Source: Lysobacterales bacterium
GTDB taxonomy: Bacteria; Pseudomonadota; Gammaproteobacteria; Xanthomonadales; SZUA-36
DNA length: 64,000 nt
Reading direction: 5' to 3'
Assembly: GCA_014238945.1 (NCBI GenBank)
Contig: JABAAB010000070.1
Span: 1-64,000 of the forward strand
The first letter of the stretch is position 1, and every line of letters starts with the position of its first letter. Under the pieces are notes generated by a model, which worked only from the letters and a program-made list of their open reading frames with translations, was not told where the DNA came from and made no database searches. Shown here one piece after another: positions 1 through 10,782 of this stretch. The position numbers were made by a program, and so were the translations under genes.

Positions 1-138
1 ATGGTGATGCCTGGTGACAATGTACAGATGAAGGTGGAACTGATTGCACCGATTGCGATGGAAGAAGGTTTGCGGTTTGCGATACGTGAAGGCGGTCGGA
101 CCGTGGGTGCTGGCGTAGTCGCGAAGATCTTTGAATAA
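1..138 (+). CDS. tuf: Elongation factor Tu, C-terminal end (partial)
   Basis: The reading frame open from base 1 gives [20 protein letters not shown] and ends [10 protein letters not shown], which is the C-terminal beta-barrel domain of EF-Tu, the GTPase that brings aminoacyl-tRNA to the ribosome. Only the last 45 codons are here; the 5' part lies before the window. The internal ATG at base 1 is not the gene start. It is followed after 21 bases by rpsJ, so the str operon end and the S10 operon are probably read as one unit. The assignment is secure; tufA or tufB cannot be told apart. Confidence 0.96.
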   Translation: MVMPGDNVQMKVELIAPIAMEEGLRFAIREGGRTVGAGVVAKIFE

Positions 139-159
139 AACAGTAGAGTGAATTGAACA

Positions 160-471
160 ATGGCTGAACAAAGAATCCGTATCCGGTTGAAAGCATTCGA
201 TCATCGTTTGATCGATCGTTCAGCTTTGGAAATTGTGGAGACGGCAAAAAGGACAGGTGCCCAGGTGCGTGGTCCTATCCCGTTACCCACACGAATCGAG
301 CGTTATACCGTACTGACTTCACCGCACGTCAACAAGGACGCGCGTGATCAATATGAAACACGCACACATAAACGGCTGATGGATATCGTGGATCCTAATG
401 ACAAGACTGTCGATGCGTTGATGAAACTGGATCTTGCAGCCGGTGTGCACGTACAGATCAAGTTGTACTGA
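160..471 (+). CDS. rpsJ: 30S ribosomal protein S10 (NusE)
   Basis: The 103-residue product has the same length as E. coli S10 and carries its typical start [19 protein letters not shown] and the segment [12 protein letters not shown]10 sits in the 30S head and also acts as NusE in transcription antitermination and in coupling to NusG. It is the first gene of the S10 operon. Only 21 bases separate it from tuf, leaving no room for the long leader through which L4 controls this operon in E. coli. Confidence 0.98.
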   Translation: MAEQRIRIRLKAFDHRLIDRSALEIVETAKRTGAQVRGPIPLPTRIERYTVLTSPHVNKDARDQYETRTHKRLMDIVDPNDKTVDALMKLDLAAGVHVQIKLY

Positions 472-527
472 AGTGTACGAATTGGATTTCAATAAATAAC
501 ACCATTGGCAGAACGACAGGCAGAACA

Positions 528-1169
528 ATGACGATAGGATTAATAGGCCGAAAGCGCGGAATGACCCGTATATTTACCGAACAGGGTGACAGTATTCCTG
601 TGACGGTAATCGAAGTCAGTCCAAACCGGGTCACACAGGTAAAGACTGTTGACGCCGATGGATATAACGCTTTACAGGTTACATTTGGTGAAAAGCGTAA
701 TGGTCTGCTGAACAGGCCTGAAGCCGGCCATTTCAGCAAGTCTGAAACGTCTGCGGGTGAAGGTCTGTGGGAATTGAGACTTAATGGTGATGAGGGTACG
801 GACCTGGAAACGGGTGCCGAGTTAAAAGCTGACCAGTTCGAGGCGGGCCAGAAAGTTGATGTCACTGGCACCAGCAAGGGTAAAGGTTTTGCCGGTGTCA
901 TCAAACGACATAATTTTCACATGCAGGATGCTTCACATGGCAACTCGCTTTCCCATCGTGCACCCGGTTCTATTGGCCAATGCCAGACACCCGGACGTGT
1001 ATTCAAGGGAAAGAAGATGGCTGGCCAGATGGGCAATGCACGCGTTACCACGCAGAATCTTGAAGTGGCGCGGGTAGATGCAAAGAGAAATCTGATTTTG
1101 ATCAAGGGTGCAGTACCTGGTGCCAAAGGCGGCCAGGTTACCGTGCGTCCCGCTGTGAAGATGCACTGA
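528..1169 (+). CDS. rplC: 50S ribosomal protein L3
   Basis: The 213-residue protein is close to the usual 209. It begins [16 protein letters not shown] and contains the conserved [28 protein letters not shown] stretch that reaches towards the peptidyl-transferase centre; this includes the glutamine that PrmB methylates in E. coli. L3 starts 50S assembly together with L24. It lies second in the S10 operon, 56 bases after rpsJ and just before rplD. Confidence 0.98.
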   Translation: MTIGLIGRKRGMTRIFTEQGDSIPVTVIEVSPNRVTQVKTVDADGYNALQVTFGEKRNGLLNRPEAGHFSKSETSAGEGLWELRLNGDEGTDLETGAELKADQFEAGQKVDVTGTSKGKGFAGVIKRHNFHMQDASHGNSLSHRAPGSIGQCQTPGRVFKGKKMAGQMGNARVTTQNLEVARVDAKRNLILIKGAVPGAKGGQVTVRPAVKMH

Positions 1170-1180
1170 GGAGAATGAGT

Positions 1181-1783
1181 ATGGAACTCGCAGTTGCAGG
1201 TGGAAAAGCCATCAAGGTATCTGAGTCCACCTTTGGACGGGTATTTTCCGAGGCTCTGGTACATCAGGTGGTCACTGCGTATCTGGCGGGTGGCCGCGCG
1301 GGTACCAAGGCACAAAAAACCCGATCGGAAGTTCGGGGCGGCGGCCGCAAACCCTGGCGTCAGAAAGGCACCGGCAGGGCTCGAGCGGGCACTATCCGCA
1401 GTCCCTTGTGGCGTGGTGGTGGCAGAACATTTGCTGCCAAACCTCGGGATCATTCACAAAAAGTGAATCGCAAAATGTACCGTGGTGCACTGCAGACCAT
1501 CTTGTCCGAACTGGTTCGTCAGGATCGGCTGGTGGTACTTGATTCTCTGGTGCTTGGTGCACCCAAGACCACTGAATTACTTGCAAAACTATCTGATCTT
1601 GGTTTTGAAAAGGGTCTGATTGTTACAGCACAAGTAGATGAAAATCTGTATTTGGCATCCCGCAACATAGCCAATGTGTACACCCTGGATGTTGCAGGAC
1701 TTGATCCGGCTAGCCTGGTGGCGGCCGACAAAGTAATCATGACCGTTGATGCGGTCAAGAAAATCGGGGAGTGGTTGGGATGA
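1181..1783 (+). CDS. rplD: 50S ribosomal protein L4
   Basis: The product of 200 residues matches L4: [14 protein letters not shown] marks the extended loop that lines the exit tunnel, followed by [16 protein letters not shown]. The track starts at 1175 (MSMEL). I prefer the second ATG at 1181, because the GAGGAG at 1168-1173 is then about seven bases away and the protein begins MELAV like its homologues. In E. coli L4 represses its own operon, but no obvious leader target exists upstream here. It overlaps rplW by the ATGA motif. Confidence 0.96.
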   Translation: MELAVAGGKAIKVSESTFGRVFSEALVHQVVTAYLAGGRAGTKAQKTRSEVRGGGRKPWRQKGTGRARAGTIRSPLWRGGGRTFAAKPRDHSQKVNRKMYRGALQTILSELVRQDRLVVLDSLVLGAPKTTELLAKLSDLGFEKGLIVTAQVDENLYLASRNIANVYTLDVAGLDPASLVAADKVIMTVDAVKKIGEWLG

Positions 1784-2082
1784 GCAACGAACGATTGTAC
1801 AAGGTACTGCTTTCCCCGCGGTTAACAGAAAAATCTACCAGAATTGCAGAGATCAGCAACCAGTATGTTTTCAGGGTGACCAGTGACTCCAATAAGAAAG
1901 AGATCAAGGACGCCGTGGAAAAGTTATTTGAGGTCAGCGTTGAATCGGTTCGTATCGTCAATGTCAAGGGTAAGAGCAAGTCGTTCAAGCTCCGGGCCGG
2001 CAAACGAAGCGACTGGAAAAAAGCATACGTTCGTGTTCAGGAAGGCCAGGTTATTGACTTTCTGGGCGGGGAATCAGTTTAA
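1780..2082 (+). CDS. rplW: 50S ribosomal protein L23
   Basis: The 100-residue protein [19 protein letters not shown] has the L23 hallmark [18 protein letters not shown] and [10 protein letters not shown]23 sits at the tunnel exit and docks trigger factor and SRP. The track begins at an upstream GTG (1771); the ATG at 1780 overlaps the rplD stop (ATGA), gives the usual length and points to translational coupling. Confidence 0.96.
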   Translation: MSNERLYKVLLSPRLTEKSTRIAEISNQYVFRVTSDSNKKEIKDAVEKLFEVSVESVRIVNVKGKSKSFKLRAGKRSDWKKAYVRVQEGQVIDFLGGESV

Positions 2083-2094
2083 GGATATTTGGTT

Positions 2095-2922
2095 ATGGCA
2101 ATAGTTAAAGCAAAACCAACTTCGCCAGGACGCCGTGGTGTGGTGCAGGTCAAACATGATCACCTGCACAAAGGTGCACCGCATGCCGCCCTGTTGGAAA
2201 AGAAATCACGCACAGGCGGCAGGAATAATGCCGGCCGTATCACCACGCGTCATCGTGGTGGCGGTCATAAAAAACACTACCGCGTCATTGATTTCAAGCG
2301 CGACAAGGACGGCATCAATGGGCGTGTTGAGCGTATTGAGCATGATCCGAATCGCACCGCGCACATCGCTTTGATTTTGTATGTGGACGGTGAGCGTCGC
2401 TACATCATTGCCCCCAAGGGATTGCGAGCCGGTGATCCGGTGAAGAGTGGACGTGACGCGTCCATCAAACCGGGCAATTGCTTGCCACTGCGCAATATTC
2501 CTGTAGGTACCGTGGTGCACTGTGTCGAAATGAAGCCCGGTAAAGGTGCACAAGTTGCACGCAGTGCAGGTGCTTCCGTTCAGTTGGTAGCGCGTGAAGG
2601 ACAATATGCAACTTTGCGTTTGCGCTCCGGTGAAATGCGTAAGATTCCAGCGCGATGCCGGGCAACAATTGGCGAAGTGTCAAATTCGGAACACAATCTG
2701 GAGAAACTGGGCAAAGCCGGCGCCAAGCGTTGGCGTGGTGTTCGTCCGACAGTTCGTGGTGTTGCCATGAATCCGGTTGACCACCCACATGGTGGTGGTG
2801 AAGGTCGCACATCGGGCGGTCGACATCCCGTATCTCCCTGGGGCGTTCCTACCAAGGGATACAAGACACGCAGTAACAAGCGGACGGACAAATATATTGT
2901 ACGTTCACGGTCAGGTAAATAA
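2095..2922 (+). CDS. rplB: 50S ribosomal protein L2
   Basis: The 275-residue L2 opens [14 protein letters not shown] and shows [23 protein letters not shown] and the signature [14 protein letters not shown], which holds the histidine near the peptidyl-transferase centre (His229 in E. coli). L2 is a primary 23S rRNA binder needed for subunit joining. The start at 2095 is chosen over the TTG at 2089 because AAGGAT lies 9-14 bases upstream and homologues start at this methionine. Confidence 0.97.
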   Translation: MAIVKAKPTSPGRRGVVQVKHDHLHKGAPHAALLEKKSRTGGRNNAGRITTRHRGGGHKKHYRVIDFKRDKDGINGRVERIEHDPNRTAHIALILYVDGERRYIIAPKGLRAGDPVKSGRDASIKPGNCLPLRNIPVGTVVHCVEMKPGKGAQVARSAGASVQLVAREGQYATLRLRSGEMRKIPARCRATIGEVSNSEHNLEKLGKAGAKRWRGVRPTVRGVAMNPVDHPHGGGEGRTSGGRHPVSPWGVPTKGYKTRSNKRTDKYIVRSRSGK

Positions 2923-2934
2923 CGGACAGCGAAT

Positions 2935-3207
2935 ATGGCACGATCGATTAAAAAAGGACCTTTCATTGACCATCACCTGGCAAAGAAAGTCGCAGACTCA
3001 GTCGAGACCAACAACAAACGTCCCATCAAGACGTGGTCACGGCGTTCAATGATTCTGCCGGAAATGGTGGGTTTGACCATTGCGGTCCATAACGGACGGC
3101 AACACGTACCGATACTGATCAATGATCAGATGATTGGACACAAGCTGGGTGAATTTGCGCCGACGCGGACCTTCAGGGGTCACTCCGGCGATCGCAAATC
3201 TAAGTAG
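2935..3207 (+). CDS. rpsS: 30S ribosomal protein S19
   Basis: The 90-residue [19 protein letters not shown] protein carries the S19 motif [17 protein letters not shown]19 forms a head complex with S13 near the A site and contacts the A-site finger bridge. It is the fifth gene of the S10 operon, 12 bases after rplB and 9 bases before rplV. Confidence 0.98.
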   Translation: MARSIKKGPFIDHHLAKKVADSVETNNKRPIKTWSRRSMILPEMVGLTIAVHNGRQHVPILINDQMIGHKLGEFAPTRTFRGHSGDRKSK

Positions 3208-3216
3208 GTAGCAGTC

Positions 3217-3552
3217 ATGAATGCAACAGCAAAATTGAGGGGCGCACGTATATCTGCGCAAAAAGTTCGACTGGTCGCTGACCAGGTACGCGGGATGCCA
3301 GTTGAAAAGGCAGAGCAGTTACTGGCGTTCAGTACGAAGAAAGCAGCCCACATCATGAAGAAGGTGCTGCTGTCTGCGATTGCTAACGCAGAGCACAATG
3401 ATGGTGCAGATATTGATGAATTGACGGTTGCTACCGTCATGGTTGACGAAGGCCCGACGCTGAAGCGGGGCAGGGCGCGTGCCAAGGGCCGCGGCACCAG
3501 GATTTTGAAAAGGACCAGTCACATAACCCTGACTGTTGCCGACACTAAATAG
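3217..3552 (+). CDS. rplV: 50S ribosomal protein L22
   Basis: The 111-residue product is of normal size (E. coli 110). It has [21 protein letters not shown] at the N-terminus and the [18 protein letters not shown] hairpin that lines the exit tunnel near the macrolide site. The gene is placed between rpsS and rpsC as in other gammaproteobacteria. Confidence 0.97.
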   Translation: MNATAKLRGARISAQKVRLVADQVRGMPVEKAEQLLAFSTKKAAHIMKKVLLSAIANAEHNDGADIDELTVATVMVDEGPTLKRGRARAKGRGTRILKRTSHITLTVADTK

Positions 3553-3567
3553 ACCGGGATAAATATT

Positions 3568-4245
3568 ATGGGTCAAAAGGTACATCCAATTGGCATCCGC
3601 CTTGGTATATCCAAGGACTGGAATTCGACGTGGTACGCCGAAAAAGGTGAGTACGCTGAGCAACTAAACTCTGATTTGGCAGTCAGGGATTACCTGCAAA
3701 AGCGCTTGCAGCAGGCAGCGGTGAGTTCCATCGAGATCGAGCGTCCGGCGAAATCAGCCCGTATAACCATACACACTGCCAGACCAGGTATTGTCATTGG
3801 CAAGAAGGGTGAAGATATCGACCGTCTGCGACGCGAGGTCAGTGATTTGATGGGTGTTCCAACACACATATCGGTTGCCGAAATACGCAAACCGGAGTTG
3901 GACGCCAAGCTGGTCGCCGAGGGTATTGCACAGCAACTCGAACGGCGTATCATGTTCCGCCGTGCAATGAAGCGGGCGGTGGGTAACTCCATGCGTCTGG
4001 GTGCCCTGGGCATCAAGGTCAAGGTTTCAGGCCGTTTGAACGGCGCGGACATTGCCCGTAGTGAATGGTATCGCGAAGGCCAGGTGCCACTGCATACCCT
4101 GCGCGCAGATGTAGATTATGGATTTGTGGAAGCGACCACTACTTACGGGGTTCTTGGCATTAAAGTTTGGATTTACAAAGGCGAAGTCTTTGATCTGCAC
4201 GCCAAAAAATCTGAAAATTCTAGCAGCCCGAAGGGCGCTAACTAG
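3568..4245 (+). CDS. rpsC: 30S ribosomal protein S3
   Basis: The 225-residue S3 starts [14 protein letters not shown] and contains the KH-domain loop [14 protein letters not shown] (about residues 75-90) and the C-terminal [27 protein letters not shown]3 forms part of the mRNA entry tunnel and its helicase activity. The tail after KGEVFD is a little shorter than in E. coli (233 residues). Confidence 0.98.
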   Translation: MGQKVHPIGIRLGISKDWNSTWYAEKGEYAEQLNSDLAVRDYLQKRLQQAAVSSIEIERPAKSARITIHTARPGIVIGKKGEDIDRLRREVSDLMGVPTHISVAEIRKPELDAKLVAEGIAQQLERRIMFRRAMKRAVGNSMRLGALGIKVKVSGRLNGADIARSEWYREGQVPLHTLRADVDYGFVEATTTYGVLGIKVWIYKGEVFDLHAKKSENSSSPKGAN

Positions 4246-4256
4246 GAGACTGGGTG

Positions 4257-4670
4257 ATGCTGCAGCCAAAACGAACAAAATTCAGAAAACAGATGAAAGG
4301 CCGCAACCGGGGTATGGCTCAGGTGGGAAACCGAGTCAGCTTTGGTGAATTTGGGCTAAAGGCCACTACCCATGGGTTTGTGACTGCCCGCCAGATTGAG
4401 GCAGCACGTCGGGCCATCACCCGTTATGTGAAACGTGGTGGAAAACTGTGGATTCGGGTATTTCCGGACAAGCCGATTACCAAGAAGCCGGTAGAGGTCC
4501 GCATGGGCAAAGGAAAAGGCAATGTTGAATACTGGGTTGCACCCATACAGCCAGGCCGCATGCTTTACGAGATCCAGGGTGTTTCAGAAGAAGCCGCCCG
4601 GGAAGCATTTCGTCTGGCATCTGCCAAACTGGCGGTGAAGACCACATTTGTAATCAGGTCGGTGATGTGA
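4257..4670 (+). CDS. rplP: 50S ribosomal protein L16
   Basis: The 137-residue protein [19 protein letters not shown] is L16, which binds near the A-site tRNA and finishes 50S assembly. The segment [23 protein letters not shown] is conserved. The track uses the GTG at 4254; the ATG at 4257 fits the family start and leaves GGAGA at a good distance. The stop overlaps the rpmC ATG. Confidence 0.96.
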   Translation: MLQPKRTKFRKQMKGRNRGMAQVGNRVSFGEFGLKATTHGFVTARQIEAARRAITRYVKRGGKLWIRVFPDKPITKKPVEVRMGKGKGNVEYWVAPIQPGRMLYEIQGVSEEAAREAFRLASAKLAVKTTFVIRSVM

Positions 4671-4873
4671 TGAATGTAGATGAGATGAAAAGCAAGACGG
4701 TGGGTGAACTTGGCGATGAACTCAATGAGCTGTTGCAGGAACATTTCAACCTGAGAATGCAAAAAGGAATGGGTCAGATGACCAACGTTAATGAATTACG
4801 TCGTGTTCGCCGCGATATTGCGCGGGTTAAAACGGTCATGACTGAAAAAACAAATGAAGGTATCGCGTCATGA
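4670..4873 (+). CDS. rpmC: 50S ribosomal protein L29
   Basis: The 67-residue product has the L29 helical hairpin with [14 protein letters not shown] and [16 protein letters not shown]29 lies beside L23 at the tunnel exit. The ATG at 4670 overlaps the rplP stop as ATGA. A second ATG at 4685 (MKSKTVGEL) would give a length nearer E. coli's 63 and cannot be excluded. Confidence 0.93.
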   Translation: MNVDEMKSKTVGELGDELNELLQEHFNLRMQKGMGQMTNVNELRRVRRDIARVKTVMTEKTNEGIAS

Positions 4874-5130
4874 CCAGTACACAGGAAATCAAGCGCACCA
4901 AGACCGGTAGGGTTGTCAGCAACAAGATGGACAAGAGCGTAATCGTATTGCTTGAACGTCAGATCAAGCATGCGCTTTACGGAAAGTACATCAAGCGGTC
5001 TACCAAGGTTCAGGCGCACGATGAAGAAAATGATTGCGCTGAAGGTGACAAGGTTTTGATCGCTGAATGCCGCCCTCTGTCAAAATCAAAGAGTTGGCGG
5101 GTGATTGAAGTACTGGAGCGGGCCGAGTAA
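4870..5130 (+). CDS. rpsQ: 30S ribosomal protein S17
   Basis: The 86-residue OB-fold protein contains [39 protein letters not shown], typical of S17, a primary 16S rRNA binder of the 30S body. Its ATG overlaps the rpmC stop by four bases, which suggests coupling. It is the last gene of the S10 group; only 33 bases separate it from rplN, so no separate spc promoter is obvious. Confidence 0.97.
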   Translation: MTSTQEIKRTKTGRVVSNKMDKSVIVLLERQIKHALYGKYIKRSTKVQAHDEENDCAEGDKVLIAECRPLSKSKSWRVIEVLERAE

Positions 5131-5163
5131 GCCGGCCAGCGCATATTACCGGAGAATACGAAA

Positions 5164-5532
5164 ATGATTCAGATGCAGTCCATGCTGACAGCCGCAGACA
5201 ACAGCGGTGCACGCCGGGTGATGTGTATCAAGGTCCTGGGCGGATCCAAACGCCGCTATGCAGGTATTGGAGACATCATTAAGGTGACCGTCAAGGACGC
5301 GATACCGCGTGGCAAGGTCAAAAAGGGTGAGATTTACGATGCGGTTGTTGTTCGCACCCGCAAAGGTGTACGCAGAAATGATGGTTCGCTGATCCGTTTT
5401 GATGGTAACGCGGCCGTATTGCTGAGCCCGAAACTGGAGCCTATTGGCACCCGTATTTTCGGCCCGGTAACCCGTGAACTGCGGTCTGAACGATTTATGA
5501 AAATTGTCTCGCTTGCACCTGAAGTGCTCTGA
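5164..5532 (+). CDS. rplN: 50S ribosomal protein L14
   Basis: The 122-residue product shows [44 protein letters not shown], the near-invariant L14 N-terminus. L14 forms intersubunit bridges and is the docking surface for the silencing factor RsfS. It opens the spc group, with CGGAGA a suitable distance before the ATG. Confidence 0.98.
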   Translation: MIQMQSMLTAADNSGARRVMCIKVLGGSKRRYAGIGDIIKVTVKDAIPRGKVKKGEIYDAVVVRTRKGVRRNDGSLIRFDGNAAVLLSPKLEPIGTRIFGPVTRELRSERFMKIVSLAPEVL

Positions 5533-5549
5533 GCGGGAGGAGTCTGAAG

Positions 5550-5867
5550 ATGAAACGCATACACAAAGGTGATGAAGTAATCGTCACCACCGGTCGCAGC
5601 AAAGGACAACGGGGTCACGTGCTACAACTTGTGGGCGCTGAAAAATTGTTGGTGGAAAACGTAAACATGGTGAAACGCCATACCAAGGCGGATCCTGGCC
5701 GAAACAAACCAGGTGGAATCGTTGAGAAGGAAAGCCCAGTGCATATTTCCAACGTTGCAATGTTCAATCCGGTAACGGGCAAGGCCGACCGAATTGGTTT
5801 TAAATCACTGGAAGATGGCAGCAAGGTGCGTATTTACAAATCCACCGGCGAAGCCGTTGATATCTAG
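5550..5867 (+). CDS. rplX: 50S ribosomal protein L24
   Basis: The 105-residue protein has the KOW motif in [23 protein letters not shown], then [11 protein letters not shown] and [21 protein letters not shown]24 starts 50S assembly. The size matches E. coli (104). It has a GGAGGAG ribosome binding site ahead of the ATG. Confidence 0.97.
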   Translation: MKRIHKGDEVIVTTGRSKGQRGHVLQLVGAEKLLVENVNMVKRHTKADPGRNKPGGIVEKESPVHISNVAMFNPVTGKADRIGFKSLEDGSKVRIYKSTGEAVDI

Positions 5868-5878
5868 AGATCAGGAAT

Positions 5879-6421
5879 ATGGCCAGATTACAGACAATTT
5901 ACAGAGAAACACTGGTACCGCAGTTGATGGAAAAGCTTGAGCTTGAAAACATCATGGAAGTACCGAAAATTACCAAGGTCACGCTGAATATGGGTGTGGG
6001 TGAGGCGGTGACCGATAAGAAAGTCATGGCCCGGGCAACGGGTGATATGACCCAGATTGCGGGTCAGAAACCAATCGTAATCAACGCCCGGAAGTCGGTG
6101 GCCTCATTCAAGATTCGTGATGGCTGGCCAGTGGGATGCAAAGTTACCCTGCGCAGAGAGCGTATGTACGAATTTTTGGATCGGCTGGTTAACATTTCCA
6201 TACCACGTATTCGGGATTTTCGTGGTCTGAACCGAAAATCATTTGACGGTCGAGGGAATTACAGCCTCGGTATCCAGGAGCAGATCATGTTCCCTGAGAT
6301 CGATTTTGACCAGATTGACACCATTCGTGGAATGGATATCACCATTACCACGAGTGCGAGAAATGACCAGGAAGGCCTGGCGCTTTTACAGGCGTTCAAC
6401 TTTCCGTTCAAAGACAAATAG
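5879..6421 (+). CDS. rplE: 50S ribosomal protein L5
   Basis: The 180-residue product contains [21 protein letters not shown] and the C-terminal [27 protein letters not shown] block that defines L5. L5 binds 5S rRNA and makes the B1b bridge to S13. The gene sits 11 bases after rplX. Confidence 0.98.
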   Translation: MARLQTIYRETLVPQLMEKLELENIMEVPKITKVTLNMGVGEAVTDKKVMARATGDMTQIAGQKPIVINARKSVASFKIRDGWPVGCKVTLRRERMYEFLDRLVNISIPRIRDFRGLNRKSFDGRGNYSLGIQEQIMFPEIDFDQIDTIRGMDITITTSARNDQEGLALLQAFNFPFKDK

Positions 6422-6435
6422 GTAAGGACTCAGGC

Positions 6436-6741
6436 ATGGCAAAAGTATCAATGATCAACCGCGAAAAGCGCCGTACCAAGCTGGTGGGCAAATATGTTGC
6501 CAAACGTGCTGCGCTCAAAGCGATCGTTGCAAACCCCGAGGTCGGGTTTGATGAAAAACAGCAGGCAATGTTCGCATTGCAGAAACTACCACGTGACTCC
6601 AGTCCGGTACGCCAGCGTAACCGCTGTGAAATCACCGGACGTCCACGAGGTTTTTATCGAAAGTTCGGACTGTCACGTAACAAATTACGTGAAGCAACCA
6701 TGCGTGGCGATGTGCCTGGTCTTCGAAAGGCCAGTTGGTAA
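6436..6741 (+). CDS. rpsN: 30S ribosomal protein S14 (zinc-independent form)
   Basis: The 101-residue length and the core [41 protein letters not shown] identify S14. Only one cysteine is present, so the CxxC zinc ribbon of the short form is absent; this is the long C-minus type found in E. coli. S14 completes the 30S head. Zinc-responsive exchange with a paralogue would therefore not apply to this copy. Confidence 0.97.
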   Translation: MAKVSMINREKRRTKLVGKYVAKRAALKAIVANPEVGFDEKQQAMFALQKLPRDSSPVRQRNRCEITGRPRGFYRKFGLSRNKLREATMRGDVPGLRKASW

Positions 6742-6793
6742 CAGCATCAGGGTGGGGCATGGCCCCGTCGAAACAGAGACAAGGTAATAAATC

Positions 6794-7189
6794 ATGAGTA
6801 TGAGTGACCCGATAGCCGATATGTTGACCCGCATTCGCAATGCGCAGGCAACCAACAAAGTGACAGTCAGCATGCCTTGCTCAAAAGTAAAGGTAGGTAT
6901 TGCGGACGTACTTAAGGATGAAGGCTACATCACCGATTATCGCGTAGATGAAAACGATGGAAAACCGAATCTGGAAGTTACACTCAAGTACTTTGAAGGC
7001 CGTGGTGTAATTGACAGCCTCAAACGTGCAAGTCGGCCGGGTCTGCGTATCTATCGTCGTAAGGATGATTTGCCTCGAGTGCTGGATGGTCTGGGTGTGG
7101 TCATAGTCAGTACCTCACGCGGCATCATGACTGATGTTGCGGCCCGAGCCGTGGGCCAGGGCGGCGAAATCATTTGTTACGTGGCCTAG
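6794..7189 (+). CDS. rpsH: 30S ribosomal protein S8
   Basis: The 131-residue [18 protein letters not shown] protein ends [26 protein letters not shown], a textbook S8. S8 binds helix 21 of 16S rRNA and in E. coli represses the spc operon by binding the rplE region. Two in-frame ATGs (6794 and 6800) exist; the first gives the family N-terminus. Confidence 0.97.
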   Translation: MSMSDPIADMLTRIRNAQATNKVTVSMPCSKVKVGIADVLKDEGYITDYRVDENDGKPNLEVTLKYFEGRGVIDSLKRASRPGLRIYRRKDDLPRVLDGLGVVIVSTSRGIMTDVAARAVGQGGEIICYVA

Positions 7190-7210
7190 TGCCCGAATTG
7201 AGGAAACAAC

Positions 7211-7738
7211 ATGTCACGAGTAGCTAAAAATCCAATCAGACTGCCTTCAGGGGTAAACCTGAATATCTCAGGGTCTCATCTGAATGTTAAGGGTCCCAAG
7301 GGCAATCTTGATTTGCATTTGCATCCCGGTGTACAGCTGAGTGAATCTGACGGTCAGTATCTGGTGAAACCGGAAGGTGACAAAAATGTTGCGATGGCCG
7401 GTACGTTCCGGTCGTTGGTAAGCAATATGGTCATCGGCGTCACTGAAGGATTTCAGAAGAAGTTACAGCTGGTTGGTGTTGGTTACCGCGCACAGGTACA
7501 GGGCAGCAAACTGAATCTGACCCTCGGATTCTCGCACCCCATTGAATATGGTGCGCCGGATGGCATCAATATTGAAACGCCGTCACAAACCGAAATTATT
7601 ATCAGCGGATGTGACAAACAGAAAGTTGGCCAGGTTGCGGCAGAGATTCGGTCATTCCGGCCGCCTGAACCTTACAAAGGGAAGGGTGTTCGTTACTCGG
7701 ATGAACGTGTAATCAGGAAGGAAGCCAAGAAGGCATAA
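7211..7738 (+). CDS. rplF: 50S ribosomal protein L6
   Basis: The 175-residue L6 has two related domains; conserved marks are MSRVAKNPIRLPSGV, LQLVGVGYRAQVQG and the C-terminal FRPPEPYKGKGVRYSDERV. L6 lies near the sarcin-ricin loop and the GTPase centre. It is two residues shorter than E. coli L6 and otherwise normal. Confidence 0.97.
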   Translation: MSRVAKNPIRLPSGVNLNISGSHLNVKGPKGNLDLHLHPGVQLSESDGQYLVKPEGDKNVAMAGTFRSLVSNMVIGVTEGFQKKLQLVGVGYRAQVQGSKLNLTLGFSHPIEYGAPDGINIETPSQTEIIISGCDKQKVGQVAAEIRSFRPPEPYKGKGVRYSDERVIRKEAKKA

Positions 7739-7766
7739 CGCCTGATCTGGCCATGAGGATTTAGCA

Positions 7767-8120
7767 ATGTTAAAGAAAACAGCACGTTTGCGCAGAGCTA
7801 AAAAGGCCCGCGCACATATACGCCGGCTGGCAGTGCCCCGACTGACGGTGCATCGTAGCGGACGCCATATTTATGCGCAGGTAATTACAGCAGCCGGTGA
7901 CCAGGTAATCGCCGCTGCGTCAACACTGCAAAAAGATTTGCGCGCCGGACTCAAAAGCACCAGTGACAAACAGGCTGCAAAGGCTGTTGGCACAGCAGTA
8001 GCTGAACGAGCCGTGGCTGCAGGCATATCAAGTGTGGCCTTTGATCGTTCTGGTTACCGTTATCACGGGCGAATCGCCGAACTGGCTGATGCAGCGCGTG
8101 AAAGCGGGTTGAAGTTTTAA
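7767..8120 (+). CDS. rplR: 50S ribosomal protein L18
   Basis: The 117-residue protein equals E. coli L18 in length and ends with [22 protein letters not shown], the typical 5S-rRNA-binding C-terminus. The basic N-terminus [20 protein letters not shown] is also typical. L18 carries 5S rRNA into the 50S subunit with L5 and L25. Confidence 0.97.
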   Translation: MLKKTARLRRAKKARAHIRRLAVPRLTVHRSGRHIYAQVITAAGDQVIAAASTLQKDLRAGLKSTSDKQAAKAVGTAVAERAVAAGISSVAFDRSGYRYHGRIAELADAARESGLKF

Positions 8121-8156
8121 TTAAATACTGACTGGATTTGTAAAACAGGTATCAAG

Positions 8157-8669
8157 ATGTCGAGAATGGACAAACAAAATAGCGACGGTATGCTCGAAAA
8201 ACTGGTGGCCGTCAATCGTGTTGCCAAGGTTGTCAAGGGTGGCCGGGTCTTCGGCTTTACAGCTTTGAGCGTGGTTGGCGATGGTAATGGCAAGGTCGGA
8301 TTTGGTTATGGAAAGGCCAAGGAAGTACCAATCGCAATTCAGAAATCCATGGAAAAAGCCCGCCGGGACATGGTGACCATCTCGCTGAAAGACGGCACCC
8401 TGTGGCACCCGGTCAAGGCGCGCCATAGTGGGTCAAGAATTTATATGCAACCAGCATCAGAAGGTACCGGTGTCATTGCTGGTGGTGCCATGCGTGCCGT
8501 GCTTGAAACGGTGGGTGTGCATAACGTACTGGCAAAGAGCGTTGGCTCCAACACTCCCATAAACCTGGTGAGGGCCACCATCAAGGGTTTGATAGCCATG
8601 CATAACCCGGAATCTATTGCGGCCAAGCGCGGCAAGTCTGTTGATGAAATCCGTGCTAACCATAAGTGA
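8157..8669 (+). CDS. rpsE: 30S ribosomal protein S5
   Basis: The 170-residue S5 shows [46 protein letters not shown] and [25 protein letters not shown]5 helps decoding accuracy and forms part of the mRNA entry site. Its stop codon lies just before the rpmD start. Confidence 0.98.
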   Translation: MSRMDKQNSDGMLEKLVAVNRVAKVVKGGRVFGFTALSVVGDGNGKVGFGYGKAKEVPIAIQKSMEKARRDMVTISLKDGTLWHPVKARHSGSRIYMQPASEGTGVIAGGAMRAVLETVGVHNVLAKSVGSNTPINLVRATIKGLIAMHNPESIAAKRGKSVDEIRANHK

Positions 8670-8674
8670 GTGAA

Positions 8675-8866
8675 ATGATGGCCAAGAAAAAACAAATGAA
8701 TGTAACCCTCATCCGCTCTCCGATTGGTAGCCAGCCGAAACACAGGGAGTGCGTTCGTGGCCTCGGTCTCAAACGCATGCACCAGACCGTGACTCTTGAA
8801 GACACACCTTCAATTCGCGGTATGGTTAACAAAGTTTATTACATGGTACGAGTGGAAGAAGTATAA
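8675..8866 (+). CDS. rpmD: 50S ribosomal protein L30
   Basis: The 63-residue product contains [53 protein letters not shown], matching L30. The track starts from a GTG at 8666 inside rpsE; the ATGs at 8675 and 8678 fit the family better (MMAKKK or MAKKK), and the choice between these two cannot be made from sequence alone. It is placed between rpsE and rplO as usual. Confidence 0.92.
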   Translation: MMAKKKQMNVTLIRSPIGSQPKHRECVRGLGLKRMHQTVTLEDTPSIRGMVNKVYYMVRVEEV

Positions 8867-8904
8867 GGCGCTTCTGCGAGCCTGTTTGAAAGGAAAGTAC
8901 GAAC

Positions 8905-9336
8905 ATGAAATTGAATACAATCAGCCCGGCCGAGGGTAGCAAGAGGAACCGCAAACGCGTTGGGCGTGGTATCGGTTCCACCGATGGCAAGACAGCCGGT
9001 CGTGGACACAAGGGCCAAAAATCCCGTTCGGGCGGCTATCACAAGGTGGGTTTTGAAGGTGGTCAGATGCCCCTGCAACGCCGACTGCCCAAACGCGGGT
9101 TTGCTTCAAAGACCGCGCGTTATAACGCAGAAGTACGTCTGTATCACATAGAAGCTATGGATGTTGATGTGATAGACATGGAAACCCTTAAAAAGACGGG
9201 TGTGGTTAAACATGACGCACGCAAGGTCAAGGTCATCAATACGGGTGATATCAGCCGTGCCGTTACCTTGAAAGGTCTGGGTGTCACCCGCGGTGCCCAA
9301 GCGGCCATCGAAGCAGCGGGCGGAAAGGTTGAGTAA
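8905..9336 (+). CDS. rplO: 50S ribosomal protein L15
   Basis: The 143-residue protein [41 protein letters not shown] is L15, with its glycine- and basic-rich extended N-terminus and the globular C-terminal domain. L15 is a late 50S assembly protein. Its TAA stop overlaps the secY ATG (TAATG), so the two are probably coupled. Confidence 0.97.
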   Translation: MKLNTISPAEGSKRNRKRVGRGIGSTDGKTAGRGHKGQKSRSGGYHKVGFEGGQMPLQRRLPKRGFASKTARYNAEVRLYHIEAMDVDVIDMETLKKTGVVKHDARKVKVINTGDISRAVTLKGLGVTRGAQAAIEAAGGKVE

Positions 9337-10679
9337 TGGCAAAGTCGTCTTCACAAGTTGCGGATAAGCTGGGTGGTATCGGTCGACTGACCGAATTACG
9401 CCAGCGTTTGCTGTTTGTATTTGCGGCGCTGATTATCTATCGCATTGGTACCTTTATACCGGTTCCAGGTGTAAATCCGCAGGCGTTGCTGCAATTTATG
9501 AATTCACAGCAGGGAACCATCATCGATGTGTTCAACCTGTTCACAGGCGGCGCGCTGGAGCGTTTCTCTTTGTTTGCACTCGGCGTTATGCCCTACATAT
9601 CTGCTTCAATCATCATGCAGTTGATGAGCAGTGCCCTGCCGCAATTGCAACAACTCAAGAAAGAAGGCTCCAGCGGAAGGCAAAAGATTACCCAGTACAC
9701 CCGAATATTTACCGTGTTGCTGGCTGCTTTCCAGGCCGGTAGTGTGGCCTTTGCCCTGCAAAGTCAGGTTTCGATCGTGTTCGCACCTGGATTTGGATTC
9801 ATTTTTACAGCCGTGATCACACTCACCGCTGGAACGGTGTTCCTGATGTGGTTAGGTGAGCAGATCACCGAGCGTGGTGTTGGGAATGGCATCTCCCTGA
9901 TCATTTTCGCGGGAATTGTGGCCGGCTTGCCACGTGCTGTCGCAGGAACTCTGGAGTTGGTAAATACCGGTCAGTTGAGTATACCGGCGATGTTGTTCAT
10001 TCTCATATTGGTCATCGGGGTGGTGTATTTTATCGTTCGTGTTGAACGTGGACAGCGGCGAATTACTGTCAATTATGCTCAACGCCAGGGCAGGGTGGCT
10101 TATCAAAACCAGGCCACACACTTGCCTTTGAAATTGAATATGTCAGGTGTGATCCCGGCAATATTTGCATCCAGCCTGGTGATTTTCCCATCCACGCTGG
10201 CCACCTGGTTCGCTACCTCTGAAAATCTGGGGTGGTTAACAGACATTGCGGCAGCATTGACGCCGGGTAATTTGCCATACACCCTGCTGTATTCATCGTT
10301 GATCATCTTTTTCTGTTTCTTTTACACAGCACTGGTTTTTAACTCCAAAGAAACAGCGGATAACCTGAAAAAATCCGGGGCATTTATCCCTGGAATACGC
10401 CCCGGGCGTCATACGGCCGACTACATTGACAATGTACTTACCCGTTTGACCATGGTTGGATCCCTTTATCTGGTTTCAGTATGCCTGTTACCGGATATTC
10501 TGAGGGTCGTGTGGGCAGTGCCGTTTTACTTCGGTGGGACTTCGGTGTTGATTGTCGTGGTGGTGATCATGGATTTCATCGCTCAGGTGCAGGCACATTT
10601 GATATCCCACAAATACGATAGCCTGATGAAAAAAGCGAATCTGAAGTCCTACGGTAGATCAGGGGTGGTGCGCCGGTAA
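9336..10679 (+). CDS. secY: Protein translocase subunit SecY
   Basis: The 447-residue inner-membrane protein has ten hydrophobic segments. It carries [23 protein letters not shown] in TM1, [20 protein letters not shown] around TM2, and the cytoplasmic loop [21 protein letters not shown]. SecY is the channel of the SecYEG translocon. It is the last large gene of the spc group and shares an overlap with rplO. The length is normal (E. coli 443). Confidence 0.98.
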   Translation: MAKSSSQVADKLGGIGRLTELRQRLLFVFAALIIYRIGTFIPVPGVNPQALLQFMNSQQGTIIDVFNLFTGGALERFSLFALGVMPYISASIIMQLMSSALPQLQQLKKEGSSGRQKITQYTRIFTVLLAAFQAGSVAFALQSQVSIVFAPGFGFIFTAVITLTAGTVFLMWLGEQITERGVGNGISLIIFAGIVAGLPRAVAGTLELVNTGQLSIPAMLFILILVIGVVYFIVRVERGQRRITVNYAQRQGRVAYQNQATHLPLKLNMSGVIPAIFASSLVIFPSTLATWFATSENLGWLTDIAAALTPGNLPYTLLYSSLIIFFCFFYTALVFNSKETADNLKKSGAFIPGIRPGRHTADYIDNVLTRLTMVGSLYLVSVCLLPDILRVVWAVPFYFGGTSVLIVVVVIMDFIAQVQAHLISHKYDSLMKKANLKSYGRSGVVRR

Positions 10680-10782
10680 TCCGGTATTTGGAGCGTGGTC
10701 AAGGCCATGCTGATTTGGCGGACACGTCTGCCCGGTTGAACCGGAATAACGTCACCGTCTTTATTGTCTGAGGAGAGCTGTC

